Notes: generated from the letters alone by a model not told the origin. A DNA stretch of 64,000 bases from Dysgonomonas sp. UBA5412 (GCA_002409595.1 DHNQ01000008.1:24101-88100); one strand, 5' to 3'; shown: positions 8,574 to 18,483, counted from the stretch's first letter. Translations and numbers: made by a program.

Positions 8574-9503
8574 ATGAAATACTTATCACATTACGCTACA
8601 CTTTTTCTGTTATCAATTTTCTTTTTATCTTGTGTTGATGAAAGCATCGAAATGTATTATCATCCGGAAAAAGAACCGGAATACTATTGGCTATTGGAAA
8701 AGGTAGCATATCCGGAGAGTAATTTCGAAATACTTGCCCGAAAGGATTTTACTTTATCTTATGATAAAAACGATTCTCTCAAAAAGATAGATATTCTTAA
8801 TGGTGATTACATTGCGGTAGACTATAACGAAAATACAGTTTCGTTTTCTAAAGTAGATCAGCGAGGAGATGATGTATTATTTGACAGCATTTTGGTTGCT
8901 CTCAATAACAAGAAGCAAGCTGAGTATATTTTACATTTATGTTATATTGAAAAGAAAACAGAATCGGGATATTCAAAATATAAATCAATAGATGATTCTC
9001 TTGCTCTATTCTACGATAATGAAGGGTATATAACACGTCTCGAAAGTTATAGTGTTAGTGGCAAACCATCATCTTTGCGCTATACCGAAACATATAAAAC
9101 AGATAATGGGAATCTGGTCGAAGTAGTATCGAAAAATAAAAAAAACACATACAAGTATATTTATACTTATGATGAGACATCTAGCGATTCAAGAGCCGTA
9201 TTCTGTTGCGAAATGCCTTTTAATAATACAATGATGCACGTAACAAATAATTGTTGGTTGATGAAGAATTTACCTTTTCTCAGTAAATATTTAGGAACTA
9301 AAAGTAAAAACAATATTATTCGAACAAGAATAATAGACCAAAGCTCAAATAACGAGAAACTGTATGCAGAGATTAATTATGATTACAGCTTCAATAAGAA
9401 CAAACTAGTTAATCAAATAAAGGTTTCGGGAATAATAAACGGTTCTACTATTCCGAATGATTATATCACAACCTTTACATATTTACAGAAAGAGAAAAAA
9501 TAA
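8574..9503 (+). CDS. hypothetical lipoprotein
   Basis: The protein has 309 aa. Its signal peptide ends at the lipobox FFLSC (Cys20). The mature region is rich in Tyr, Asn and Asp and has beta-hairpin segments such as 'LSYDKNDSLKKIDI' and 'LFYDNEGYITRLESYS'. This pattern of short strand pairs around 'YDxxxxLxxI' recalls the YD/RHS-like repeats of Bacteroides DUF4595-type lipoproteins. The assignment is tentative. It is a single gene with a strong terminator. Confidence 0.7.
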   Translation: MKYLSHYATLFLLSIFFLSCVDESIEMYYHPEKEPEYYWLLEKVAYPESNFEILARKDFTLSYDKNDSLKKIDILNGDYIAVDYNENTVSFSKVDQRGDDVLFDSILVALNNKKQAEYILHLCYIEKKTESGYSKYKSIDDSLALFYDNEGYITRLESYSVSGKPSSLRYTETYKTDNGNLVEVVSKNKKNTYKYIYTYDETSSDSRAVFCCEMPFNNTMMHVTNNCWLMKNLPFLSKYLGTKSKNNIIRTRIIDQSSNNEKLYAEINYDYSFNKNKLVNQIKVSGIINGSTIPNDYITTFTYLQKEKK

Positions 9504-9515
9504 AGAATCCACAAT

Positions 9516-9557
9516 AAAAAAAGAGGCATTGATAATTATCAATGCCTCTTCGTTTTT
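9516..9557 (+). terminator. rho-independent terminator, bidirectional
   Basis: AAGAGGCATTGATA pairs with the mirrored half ending GCCTCTT, followed by CGTTTTT and preceded by an A-run. It separates the convergent genes ending at 9503 and 9570. Confidence 0.85.
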
Positions 9558-9569
9558 CATTAAATTTGA

Positions 9570-10604
9570 TTATTTAGAATTGTCTATCATTTGCAATAGC
9601 AATTCAGGTTCATCAGTAGTAATATAATCGAGATTCAGATTCAGCATTTCTTTCAACACTTCTTCTTTATTTACAGTCCAAGCATTAGTCAAAAGTCCTA
9701 ATTTATGAGCCTTTGCAGCCAATTCTTTATCTTTCTGAAATTGACTGAAATGATAATCTATACCACTCATTTGCTCTGCCTTTAACTCTTCAAGGCTTTT
9801 ATCTGCTTCTAAATATAAAATACATGCAGTAGGGTCTAACTCCCTTATTCTTTTAGCTGCATCAAAGTTAAATGTAATATAATCAACCCAACCTTGAGCG
9901 TTCATACGATGTACTATTTGCACGGAAGAATCTGCAACGGCTTCACATCTTTCTTTTCCTTTCAAAGAAGCCTTCACTTCGAGGACTAATTTTGTTTTAT
10001 TCTGAGCTTTTATACATTCGATGTATTCTTTAAGGCTAGGTAAATGATCTCCATCTTTCATCTCAATCTTAAACAATTCTGCGGCCGGAGTATCTTCAAC
10101 AGTTTTACCATCAATTATAGGATCGTGGGACAGAACAACTTCATTATCTGACGACAACCATACATCAAATTCAGAACCTTCACAGCCTAATTCGATTGCT
10201 TTCTTCAGCGACTTTAAGGAATTCTGACTTGCATCCTGATTTTTCCAAGCACCACGATGAGCAACAACTTTGTTTCGGATAAAATCATCTTTCACCAATT
10301 CGAAAGACTTTACCTTATCCCCTACTCTAAGGGTAATTTCATAACTAATAGGAGATGAATCGGTTAGCATCTTACCTTTTTTCAATTGAATTTCGCCATT
10401 CTTATTTACAGTAAATAAGCCGGAAGCATCTTTTATCAATTCTACTTTTTTTGTATCGTTAGCATACACTTTACCGACAACTGCCCCTGCTTTATTTTTA
10501 GGCACAAGATATCGGTCTAAAGTAATTAATTCATTCACAGTTTGAGATGACATAACGATTACATTTAAAATAAGAAAAGAGAAAAGACTCATTAATTTTT
10601 TCAT
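9570..10604 (-). CDS. exported glycerophosphodiester phosphodiesterase
   Basis: The protein has 344 aa. A signal peptide ends near residue 20 (MSSQT). A domain of about 85 residues with cadherin-like features ('GLFTVNKNGEIQLKKGK') precedes the GDPD TIM barrel. The barrel starts at 'VVAHRGAWKNQDASQNS' (His-Arg of the active site), with 'EFDVWLSSDNEVVLSHD' supplying the metal-binding Glu/Asp and catalytic His. 'LVLEVKA' is the next catalytic strand. Hydrolysis of deacylated phospholipid head groups in the periplasm is the expected role. A perfect -7 element lies 28 bases upstream. Confidence 0.9.
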   Translation of the reverse strand: MKKLMSLFSFLILNVIVMSSQTVNELITLDRYLVPKNKAGAVVGKVYANDTKKVELIKDASGLFTVNKNGEIQLKKGKMLTDSSPISYEITLRVGDKVKSFELVKDDFIRNKVVAHRGAWKNQDASQNSLKSLKKAIELGCEGSEFDVWLSSDNEVVLSHDPIIDGKTVEDTPAAELFKIEMKDGDHLPSLKEYIECIKAQNKTKLVLEVKASLKGKERCEAVADSSVQIVHRMNAQGWVDYITFNFDAAKRIRELDPTACILYLEADKSLEELKAEQMSGIDYHFSQFQKDKELAAKAHKLGLLTNAWTVNKEEVLKEMLNLNLDYITTDEPELLLQMIDNSK

Positions 10605-10631
10605 AACATTTTATTTTGATCTTTTATTAAT

Positions 10632-10639
10632 CAAATATA
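10632..10639 (-). promoter_or_regulatory. -7 promoter element for the GDPD gene
   Basis: The minus strand reads TATATTTG, an exact TAnnTTTG match 28 bases before the start at 10604. Confidence 0.5.
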
Positions 10640-10778
10640 AAAAGATTCCGGCAAAACACGGAGAGAATCAAGTCTGCAAGAGGTTAATATATATGAAAAT
10701 AACAAAATCTTCATAATCCTAAAATTAAGCATTGAGAAGAAGCTGCGATATATCTTTTCTTGTTGATAAAATCTTTTG

Positions 10779-10786
10779 TAATTTTG
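10779..10786 (+). promoter_or_regulatory. -7 promoter element for era
   Basis: TAATTTTG matches the consensus exactly. TTG triplets at 10760-10765 are -33 candidates. The position supports the era start at 10811 rather than 10760. Confidence 0.55.
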
Positions 10787-10810
10787 TCGTTTCATAAACA
10801 AAGAAATAGC

Positions 10811-11692
10811 ATGCATAAATCCGGTTTTGTAAATATAGTTGGCAACCCGAATGTAGGAAAGTCTACCCTCATGAATCTTCTTGTAGGAGAAAAAGTATCC
10901 ATCATTACATCGAAAGCCCAAACTACCCGTCATCGTATATTAGGAATTGTAAATACTGAAGATTATCAGATTGTATATTCAGATACGCCGGGAGTCCTTC
11001 GCCCCAATTACAAACTGCAAGAATCGATGCTTAACTTTTCCGAATCGGCATTAAGCGATGCGGATGTTTTGCTTTATATGACGGATGTTGTAGAAAAAAC
11101 CACCAAGAATGAAGAATTTTTAGGTAAAGTACAGCGAGTAAATGCTCCGGTGCTACTTCTGATAAATAAGATTGACCAGACAAACCAAAAGGAGCTGGAA
11201 GAGTTGGTCGAACAATGGAAAGAATTACTACCCAAAGCTGAAATATATCCAATATCAGCATTAAATAAGTTTAATGTTGATGTCGTAAAACAAAGAATAT
11301 TAGAATTAATACCCGAATCACCTCCGTATTTCGAGAAAGATGCACTGACTGATAGACCGGCACGTTTCTTTGTTACAGAAATAGTTAGAGAGAAGATTTT
11401 ATTATATTACCAAAAAGAGGTTCCTTACGCGGTAGAGGTAGTTGTAGAAGAATTTAAAGAAGAACAAGACATAATCAATATACGTGTTCTTATCATCGTA
11501 GAACGTGATACCCAAAAAGGAATTATTATCGGACATCAAGGAGCTGCCTTGAAGAAAGTAGGCTCAATGGCTCGTAAAGATATAGAACGTTTCTTCAATA
11601 AAAAGGTATTTCTACAAATATTCGTCAAAGTTGAAAAAGACTGGAGAAGTAGAGATAATTTGTTGCGACAATTTGGCTATCGTATCGATTAA
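10811..11692 (+). CDS. era: GTPase Era
   Basis: This 293-aa ribosome-assembly GTPase binds the 3' end of 16S rRNA during 30S maturation. The N-terminal G domain shows G1 'GNPNVGKST' (near residue 10), switch II 'DTPG', G4 'NKID' and G5 'SAL'. The C-terminal KH domain has 'IIIGHQGAALKKVG'. The start at 10811 is chosen because the family begins just before the P-loop strand (MHKSGFVNIVGNP) and because the promoter -7 lies downstream of the alternative 10760 start. The gene is monocistronic. Confidence 0.97.
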   Translation: MHKSGFVNIVGNPNVGKSTLMNLLVGEKVSIITSKAQTTRHRILGIVNTEDYQIVYSDTPGVLRPNYKLQESMLNFSESALSDADVLLYMTDVVEKTTKNEEFLGKVQRVNAPVLLLINKIDQTNQKELEELVEQWKELLPKAEIYPISALNKFNVDVVKQRILELIPESPPYFEKDALTDRPARFFVTEIVREKILLYYQKEVPYAVEVVVEEFKEEQDIINIRVLIIVERDTQKGIIIGHQGAALKKVGSMARKDIERFFNKKVFLQIFVKVEKDWRSRDNLLRQFGYRID

Positions 11693-11695
11693 ATA

Positions 11696-11728
11696 AAAAA
11701 AGCTGTTCGTATCGAACAGCTTTTTTGT
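11696..11728 (+). terminator. rho-independent terminator, bidirectional
   Basis: AAAAAAGCTGTTCG and CGAACAGCTTTTTT form a stem around a short loop, between era and the convergent aroA. Confidence 0.9.
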
Positions 11729-11749
11729 TTTCTTTTTATTTTGATTATT

Positions 11750-12967
11750 CTACTCTATTGTAAAGCCGACCGATTTCAAGTCATCCCAGTATTTAGGATA
11801 CGATTTGGTAACGACATTCGGATGTGCAATATTCAAATGATCTATCTTTATTGCAGCAGGAGCAAAAGCCATTGCCATGCGATGATCTTCGTAAGTTTTT
11901 ATTACAGGTTCAGCTTCAGCTTCGCAACGCTCTCCATCCCATTCTAAGATACTATCTTCACTATCATATATTACGTAGCCCAGTTTCTTCATTTCAATCT
12001 TTAAAGCCTCTATACGATCCGTTTCTTTTATCTTAAGACTTTGTAAACCGGTAAATAAAAATGGAATACCTAGCATACAACATGTGACAACAAACGTCTG
12101 CGCAAGATCCGGTTCGTTTACGAAATTATGAAACATCTTCTTCGTCATCCTATCTGTTTTAGACAGTACGACTCCGTCATTAGTGAATTCTGTGGCAACA
12201 CCCAAATCCAAAAACAATTCGGCAACCTTAGAATCTCCTTGCATACTATTCTTAAATAAGCCTCTCAACTCAAGACGTGAATCGTCAGACAAAGCAGCCA
12301 TTTCATACCAATATGATGCAGCCGACCAATCTGATTCTACAACATAGTGCATTGCCTTATATTCTTCCGGCGATATCTTTATTGTACGTCCATCCCAATG
12401 AGTTTTCACTCCATATTGAGCCATCATACCAAGAGTCAGTTTGATGTATGGAATAGAGATTATATCACCTTCCAAATGAATAGTCAAGCCCTGACTCATA
12501 GTTGGAGCTATCATAAGCAAAGCCGAAATAAACTGAGAACTGACATCTCCTGATAAAAAAATCTCCCCACCATTGAGCGAAGTACCCTTTATTTGCAAAG
12601 GCGGGTAACCTACTTTACCAAGATATTGAATACGAGCCCCCAAAGAAACTAAAGCATCTACAAGCAAATGGATCGGACGCTCTTTCATCCGTTCGGTACC
12701 TGTTATTATCCACTCGCCGGGAGTAATAGATAAAAATGCAGTAAGAAAACGCATAGACGTTCCTGCTGCCTTCACATCAATCAGACTACTTCCGGAACTA
12801 AATGCCTCAACCATCACATTAGTATCATCACAATCTGAGAGATTGTCAATATCAAAAGGGCTAAAGCTTAAAGCATTTAATATCAAAGCTCTATTACTTA
12901 TACTCTTAGATGCCGGGAGTTGTATTACATTCTTTATGGCACCCGGAGCCTTTATTTTATATTGCAT
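11750..12967 (-). CDS. aroA: 3-phosphoshikimate 1-carboxyvinyltransferase (EPSP synthase)
   Basis: This 405-aa enzyme makes EPSP from shikimate-3-phosphate and PEP in the chorismate pathway. Visible motifs are 'LPASKSISNRALIL' near residue 18 (Lys and Ser for substrate binding), 'AAGTSMRFL', 'SGDVSSQFISALLM', 'KETDRIEAL' and 'YEDHRMAMAFAPAA' near the C-terminus. The length is slightly shorter than the 427 aa of E. coli, which is usual for Bacteroidetes. It stands alone, not next to other aro genes. Confidence 0.96.
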   Translation of the reverse strand: MQYKIKAPGAIKNVIQLPASKSISNRALILNALSFSPFDIDNLSDCDDTNVMVEAFSSGSSLIDVKAAGTSMRFLTAFLSITPGEWIITGTERMKERPIHLLVDALVSLGARIQYLGKVGYPPLQIKGTSLNGGEIFLSGDVSSQFISALLMIAPTMSQGLTIHLEGDIISIPYIKLTLGMMAQYGVKTHWDGRTIKISPEEYKAMHYVVESDWSAASYWYEMAALSDDSRLELRGLFKNSMQGDSKVAELFLDLGVATEFTNDGVVLSKTDRMTKKMFHNFVNEPDLAQTFVVTCCMLGIPFLFTGLQSLKIKETDRIEALKIEMKKLGYVIYDSEDSILEWDGERCEAEAEPVIKTYEDHRMAMAFAPAAIKIDHLNIAHPNVVTKSYPKYWDDLKSVGFTIE

Positions 12968-13106
12968 AATGAGATTTATTCTTATACGAATTTAAATAAA
13001 AACTCATAAAAACCAAAAACCTCTATATAGATTAAAAGCATCCATAAGTTAAAGTTCGTTGATTTTTATGAGTTCTAAATTATTTGTTGTCACTATATCT
13101 ATATTA

Positions 13107-15746
13107 TCAACCGGTATTTCGCATACCGGCAGCAATTCCGGAAATTGTAATCATCAGTGCCAATTCTAGTTCAGAAGAGTGCTGATCGTCTTTTCTGGTT
13201 CTGTGCAACAGTTCTACTTGCAATAGATTCAACGGATTGGTATAAATATTACGCATTGCAATATTTTCTGCAACTTCAGGTAAACCTTCCATCAAATACT
13301 CATCCTGCGATATTCTCAATACTGTATTTATATCACTTTCTAATTGCGTTCTGAGACCTTTACCCAAACTTTGCAAATTATCATCGACAAGCCTTTCATC
13401 ATAATATTGAGACATGCGAACGTCCGCCTTTGCGAATACCATTTCCAACATACTTATACGAGTGCCAAAGAAAGGCCAATCGTTATACATTGCTTTTAAG
13501 GTATCCATCTTTCCCTGATCTATCGCTTTTTGTAAGGCTTCTCCTGCCCCCAACCATGCAGGGAGCATCAATCGGTTTTGTGTCCAGCCAAATATCCAAG
13601 GAATAGCCCTCAGGCTTTCAACACCACCGTTCGGACGACGCTTTGCCGGACGAGAGCCTAGAGGCAAACGTCCCAATTCTGCTTCAGGTGTTGCCTGATA
13701 GAAATACGGTATAAAATCGCTGTTATTGCGAACAAGTCCTTGATAACTTTTACACGAAATATCTGAAAGTTCATCCATTAAATCGCGCCATCCTTGCTTT
13801 GGTGCAGGGGGAGGTAAAAGATTGGCTTCCAAAATAGCATCGGCATAGAGAGATAATGTCTTTATAGCCAAATCGGGAAGTCCCAGTTTGAAGCGAATCA
13901 TTTCACCCTGTTCTGTCACTCTCAGCCCACCCTTCAAAGAGCCGGGAGGTTGAGAAAACAATGCGACTTTGGCAGGTCCGCCTCCACGTCCGACAGTACC
14001 TCCACGTCCATGAAATAGCGTAAGCGCAATTCCTGCATCCTGACAAGTTTTTATCAAAGCTTCCTGAGCTCTATACTGAGCCCACCCGGCAGCTAAAGCA
14101 CCGGCATCTTTCGACGAGTCAGAATAACCGATCATTATCATCTGTTTATTTTTGATAATGCCTTTATACCAATTGATATTGAAAAGCTGTTGCATTATAC
14201 CATTTGCATTATTCAAGTCATTTAATGTCTCGAATAGTGGTGTAACCGGCAATGTATATGGGCAATCGGCTTCTTTCAGTAAAAGATATACAGCCAGAAT
14301 ATCAGAAGGTGTACGGGTCATTGAGATAACGTAAGTAGGGATGGCTCCTACGGGTGTTTCTGCAATCACTTTACATGTATCAAGTACTTCCTTAGTCTGT
14401 GGACTTGGATTCCAATTGTGAGGTATAAGTGGACGTTTGGAATTCAATTCGCGTATCAGGAATGCTTGTTTGTCATCTTCCGACCATGTTTCATAATCTC
14501 CTAAGCCCAGATATTTTGTTATTTCCGACAAAGCTTCGGTATGAATTGTACTTTCCTGACGTATATCCAATTGAGTCAACGTTAGTCCAAAACAACGCAC
14601 TCGACGCATAGTATCCAATAACTTATCGTCTGCAATACTTTCCATTTTGCAGGCTACAAGTGACTTATAACATTCGTGCAAAGGCTTCCACAACTGTTCG
14701 TTGTGAATCAAAATATCGTCAGTCAGATCCGGATTTTTTCCTTCTATCTGATCGTCTATATATGCAATGGTCGCTCTAAGACGTAACCGTAATCGTTTCA
14801 TCAATTCACGGTATGGCTCCTGAATCTCATAATCTTTTATGTAATCTCTGAATTCTGAAGTACATGCTGCCATAGATAGTTCTTTTACCAGAATTTCTAT
14901 ATCGCCAAGAAATAGTTTTGCCGCTCTTTTGCGACTATCAAGCAATACTTCTCTTGTTATTCTCGCTACAACATTAGGATTTCCATCGCGATCGCCTCCC
15001 ATCCACGATGAGAAATGTATCGGACGGGCATCTATCGGAATTCGGTAAGATAATGTATTTCTGATCTGTTCGTCCAGTTCCCGAATATAGATTGGAACTG
15101 CTTCCCAAAGTGAGTTTTCTACAACTTCATACCCCCATTTCGCTTCTTCATTAGGTGTTGGTCTATTCTGACGAATTTCGTCGGTATACCAATATTGAGT
15201 GATTAGTTGTTTCAGCCTACGCAATATCTGAACTTTCTTATAATCGGACAAGTCGTCATGGTCTAGCAAAGCTAAACAATGATCTACTTGATTCAGATTA
15301 TTGATAAGCGATCTTCTGTTTATTTCAGTAGGATGAGCTGTTAGAACAAGATCCATAGATATATTTTCTATAGCTTGTATAATATCCTCATCTTTTATAT
15401 TGGCAGCTTTCAGCTCTTTATAAATCTGAGGAAAATTAACAGGGTTTTCTGCTCCTTGCGAATGTGGCGATACACTGTTGTATTGCTCCGCAGTATTGGT
15501 CAGATTCAAAAACTGATTGAATGATCTGGCTACGGGTAGAAACTCTTCGTCTTTTAGATTTTGAAGTGTCTTGACTAATGACTTATGAGCTTCAATATCT
15601 CCTGAATGTGAAGCCTTAGAAAGTCTACGAATTGTTTCTATCAGCTCAAACATATCTTGCCCTTTGGCTTCGCTGATCGTTTCGCCCAGCATAGAACCTA
15701 GTAGCTTGATATTTTCGTGCATCAAGGATTGTGGTAAATTATTCAT
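13107..15746 (-). CDS. ppc: phosphoenolpyruvate carboxylase
   Basis: This 879-aa protein is close to the E. coli length of 883. It carboxylates PEP to oxaloacetate for anaplerosis and, in succinate-forming Bacteroidales, for the reductive branch. The catalytic 'LTAHPTE' places His138, as in E. coli. The Gly-rich loop 'FHGRGGTVGRGGGP' and the invariant C-terminus RNTG are present. It follows a PEPCK-superfamily gene on the same strand with 148 bases between them, so a shared carbon-node context is plausible. Confidence 0.97.
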   Translation of the reverse strand: MNNLPQSLMHENIKLLGSMLGETISEAKGQDMFELIETIRRLSKASHSGDIEAHKSLVKTLQNLKDEEFLPVARSFNQFLNLTNTAEQYNSVSPHSQGAENPVNFPQIYKELKAANIKDEDIIQAIENISMDLVLTAHPTEINRRSLINNLNQVDHCLALLDHDDLSDYKKVQILRRLKQLITQYWYTDEIRQNRPTPNEEAKWGYEVVENSLWEAVPIYIRELDEQIRNTLSYRIPIDARPIHFSSWMGGDRDGNPNVVARITREVLLDSRKRAAKLFLGDIEILVKELSMAACTSEFRDYIKDYEIQEPYRELMKRLRLRLRATIAYIDDQIEGKNPDLTDDILIHNEQLWKPLHECYKSLVACKMESIADDKLLDTMRRVRCFGLTLTQLDIRQESTIHTEALSEITKYLGLGDYETWSEDDKQAFLIRELNSKRPLIPHNWNPSPQTKEVLDTCKVIAETPVGAIPTYVISMTRTPSDILAVYLLLKEADCPYTLPVTPLFETLNDLNNANGIMQQLFNINWYKGIIKNKQMIMIGYSDSSKDAGALAAGWAQYRAQEALIKTCQDAGIALTLFHGRGGTVGRGGGPAKVALFSQPPGSLKGGLRVTEQGEMIRFKLGLPDLAIKTLSLYADAILEANLLPPPAPKQGWRDLMDELSDISCKSYQGLVRNNSDFIPYFYQATPEAELGRLPLGSRPAKRRPNGGVESLRAIPWIFGWTQNRLMLPAWLGAGEALQKAIDQGKMDTLKAMYNDWPFFGTRISMLEMVFAKADVRMSQYYDERLVDDNLQSLGKGLRTQLESDINTVLRISQDEYLMEGLPEVAENIAMRNIYTNPLNLLQVELLHRTRKDDQHSSELELALMITISGIAAGMRNTG

Positions 15747-15847
15747 AGTCTAATTATATTAGTTTGAATATATGCTTGTGCTAATGGTGTTGACCTAAAA
15801 AACTTTCTAAAAGCTATCAGTCTAGTCTTATAGCACTCTTAAAACGT

Positions 15848-15885
15848 ATTTGTGTCCGCACGATTACTCGTTGCGAACACAAATT
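15848..15885 (-). terminator. hairpin between the PEPCK-like gene and ppc
   Basis: ATTTGTGTCCGCA and TGCGAACACAAAT can pair (one G-U) around an 11-base loop. A short T-rich stretch follows further along on the minus strand. This is a plausible but weak terminator for the gene ending at 15895. Confidence 0.45.
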
Positions 15886-15894
15886 TAATAATTC

Positions 15895-17625
15895 TTATTC
15901 GTTTATCATTGTAAACAGCTCTTCTGCTGCTAAGCGAGGTCCATCTTTACTTTGTCCGTCAATGGCTAATGATGTATGTATTTCTCCAATCTTAACACCA
16001 TTCTTAGCCATATCGGCAAAATATTCTCTGATAAGACGCCCTGCCAATTCGGGTTCTTGTACCGGACCAAAAGGATTTGCAAAATAAGATGTAACCAAAC
16101 CTTTTTCAGTTGTTGTTCCTTTGGCTTTGCGCGCTCCGGCTTCGAATACTTTTATGGCTTCGTTAAGATCTGTATAGAATTTTATCTTCTTGTCTGCCTC
16201 TGAATAATTATTGGCATAAAGGAAATAATCGACCTTGTAACCTTTCATTATGATATCGTATGTGGCTGCAGGAATAGTAATGCGAGCATTAACTTTATCC
16301 GGATTTGTATATATACCTCTTTCTAATTGCTCAAAGGCATACATAGGGTCAAGGTCGTCTATACGGACAAAAGCTCCGATCTCTGTTCCGTATCCTTTGA
16401 TAGTACCATCTTCTTCTTTTTTGAGATAGCCCATATCATCAAATATTATACGCATATGACGTATATAGTTTTCATTTAAAGAACGGAATGCTTCAAGGCT
16501 TTCTGATTTTCCTGCCCCACTATCGCCCATGATAATGATATTGGCTTCTTTACCATTCTTCAACGCGATATTAACCATCGCTCCATGAATAGGTAAACAG
16601 TTATTTTCCATTTGTTTTACATTGTGCAATGTCAACAACATCTTTTTCATATAGCCAAAATAGTCTATATCGTCACAATGATTAGCATATCCGATAAGGA
16701 TATCATTTTTTCTATCTTTAAAATAGAATGTACGTTTTTCTTCATATCCGTCAGGATAACCAAAGACGTAGATAATATCAGGTTTTTTACCGATATATTC
16801 ATTTTCTTTTGCTAATTCAAACAGATTGGATAAAGAGAAACCATGTACCATAAAATCTTTATGGAAATATACAAAAGTCAACATATTTCCTACTTTCGCT
16901 GGGAATAAGAACCAATCATCTTCGTTCAATGTTAGGTTCTCGACCGGATTTGTCTGATGTTCGTGAAAAATTCCATCGCGTGTATTTCTCTTTGTATAAG
17001 AAATGAATGGGGGGCGAAACATAACTCCGGTAATAAACGGAATACTAGACAAACCGTTGTATTCGACCGGGCAGTTCCAATTGATATCACTTAATGTAAG
17101 GGATGCATTTGCGCCTGCTGTAAGCTGACGATAGACGCGATGCTGATATCCCATTACAGTTTCTTCGATACGTCGATAGATAGACAGAACAAGCTCATTA
17201 AACAGTTCATTCGCCTGCATAAATCTGACACTTTGCAATCCGTTTCCAACAGAACTGTTGTGAACGATGGTATAACGTTCGAGTCTACGCCAAAAGCTAT
17301 AAAGAAGCTCTATTAGCTCAATGAATAAATCTTTATCATTAAAAAAGATTGAATATTTGTTATGTACATCTTGAACTTCATCTGTATTGCAAACCGTTAG
17401 CAACTTAAATGCTTCAATCAATGTCTTTTCAAATTCTTCATCGTTTTGAAATTCTTTGATATAATAGTCATAGATAATAACTTCATCTTTCTTCAACTTC
17501 TGAATAAAAACTTCAATTACCCGATGAAATCCATAACTATTCAAAATCTTTTGACGTGTATCACAATATTTAAGCGTAAAGTTCATTATCGCTTTACCTT
17601 CGCCTAGCGTAAACTCTTGTAGCAT
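15895..17625 (-). CDS. PEPCK/HPr-kinase superfamily P-loop protein of unknown role
   Basis: The protein has 576 aa. The N-terminal 330 residues have no motif I recognise and include 'MQANELFNELVLSIYRRIEE'. Near residue 365 is a kinase-1a type P-loop GDSGAGKSE, followed about 30 residues later by 'IFDDMGYL', which would supply the metal-binding acidic pair. This combination is typical of the PEPCK/HPr-kinase superfamily. Classical ATP-PEPCK substrate motifs upstream of the P-loop were not found, so I do not call it pckA. An alternative start is Met14. The neighbouring ppc suggests a link to PEP/oxaloacetate metabolism, but this is context only. Confidence 0.7.
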   Translation of the reverse strand: MLQEFTLGEGKAIMNFTLKYCDTRQKILNSYGFHRVIEVFIQKLKKDEVIIYDYYIKEFQNDEEFEKTLIEAFKLLTVCNTDEVQDVHNKYSIFFNDKDLFIELIELLYSFWRRLERYTIVHNSSVGNGLQSVRFMQANELFNELVLSIYRRIEETVMGYQHRVYRQLTAGANASLTLSDINWNCPVEYNGLSSIPFITGVMFRPPFISYTKRNTRDGIFHEHQTNPVENLTLNEDDWFLFPAKVGNMLTFVYFHKDFMVHGFSLSNLFELAKENEYIGKKPDIIYVFGYPDGYEEKRTFYFKDRKNDILIGYANHCDDIDYFGYMKKMLLTLHNVKQMENNCLPIHGAMVNIALKNGKEANIIIMGDSGAGKSESLEAFRSLNENYIRHMRIIFDDMGYLKKEEDGTIKGYGTEIGAFVRIDDLDPMYAFEQLERGIYTNPDKVNARITIPAATYDIIMKGYKVDYFLYANNYSEADKKIKFYTDLNEAIKVFEAGARKAKGTTTEKGLVTSYFANPFGPVQEPELAGRLIREYFADMAKNGVKIGEIHTSLAIDGQSKDGPRLAAEELFTMINE

Positions 17626-17784
17626 GTCTGATTAATTTATTATTTATACTTGTTTTTGATTCAATTACTTTTGCTAACTTTCAGTTATAATTAATCGCTT
17701 TATATCTCTACTGATGATAGAATAAGAATATTAGAAATAGATTTCATCCTTCAAAAAAACACAGGATTACAAATTTTCTAACAT

Positions 17785-17792
17785 CAAATTTA
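17785..17792 (-). promoter_or_regulatory. possible -7 promoter element for the PEPCK-like gene
   Basis: The minus strand reads TAAATTTG, an exact TAnnTTTG match, 160 bases before the start at 17625. The intervening leader is AT-rich without strong hairpins. Confidence 0.35.
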
Positions 17793-17901
17793 AGGAAACT
17801 TACCTATACAATTAAATGAATTAAGGACTAATTTCATAATAATTTGTAAATTAGAAACATTTTTGCACTACCATTCTATCTAGCAATATATTAGAAAGCT
17901 T

Positions 17902-18120
17902 TTATTTTTGTTTTTTATCTAAAAACGCAGGATTAACTTCAAATGCATAAAAGGCTGCATTAGTCTCTTTCAAACATTTGGGACAAAGACAATTCTGGTA
18001 GTTATCTTTTATATAATCACGTACTCCTCGGACAAGAGTAACTTTTCGGCAACTACAAAGTTCTATTCTGTCTTCTCTGCAATTAAATGATGCCGAACAT
18101 CTTCCACATATTTTTTTCAT
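17902..18120 (-). CDS. cysteine-rich CWC family protein under a cobalamin riboswitch
   Basis: This 72-aa cytosolic protein has no signal peptide. Four Cys pairs are visible: 'KICGRCSASFNC', 'LCSCRKV' and 'CLCPKCLKE'. The pattern C-x2-C-x5-C...C-x-C...C-x-C-x2-C is that of the Cys_rich_CWC family, which probably binds metal. Its function is unknown. The only transcription signal upstream is a complete cobalamin riboswitch ending about 180 bases before the ATG on the same strand, so B12 should control its expression. No other gene lies between them. Confidence 0.8.
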   Translation of the reverse strand: MKKICGRCSASFNCREDRIELCSCRKVTLVRGVRDYIKDNYQNCLCPKCLKETNAAFYAFEVNPAFLDKKQK

Positions 18121-18302
18121 TATTCTATTTTTTAGTTAATATATAAATTTATCATATCCGAAAATACATTCATTGAAAGACAAATACACAACATACCTTT
18201 CAACGATCTGTATGATTACAAATCGGTACAATTTAATTCTTTCTAAGTTTGATATACAATCGTTTAATTTCTATCTTTTTTCGCGAAAGATGAAATATCC
18301 TA

Positions 18303-18480
18303 TAAGAGGCAGGTCTTCTGACTTACTCTTTGCTTATACGACCTTCCCGTTACAAGAACAGTGGCTAGAGTTATGTATAAACAATATTAACGAGCTTACA
18401 GCAGCGCGACTGTTCAGGATTCGCACCTGATTCCCTTTTCATTACTCATCCGAAGATTGCGGAATTGTAACACCATCTGT
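18303..18480 (-). ncRNA. cobalamin riboswitch
   Basis: On the minus strand the conserved core is visible: 'GGGAATCAGGTGCGAATCC', 'GCTGCTGTAAGC'-like B12-box elements (here CGCGCTGCTGTAAGC) and the closing 'GTCAGAAGACCTGCC'. Its order and spacing match the one at 34090. It precedes the CWC gene. Downstream, near 18270-18291, a weak hairpin could serve the expression platform. Confidence 0.93.
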
Positions 18481-18483
18481 TTA

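Noticed and set aside
10631..10933. 100-codon minus-strand ORF opposite the start of era
   Set aside because: It overlaps the era promoter and P-loop coding region in antisense and is low in meaningful motifs.
15895..17625. Naming the P-loop protein pckA
   Set aside because: Canonical PEPCK substrate motifs upstream of the P-loop were not seen, and the N-terminal half is unlike the enzyme.
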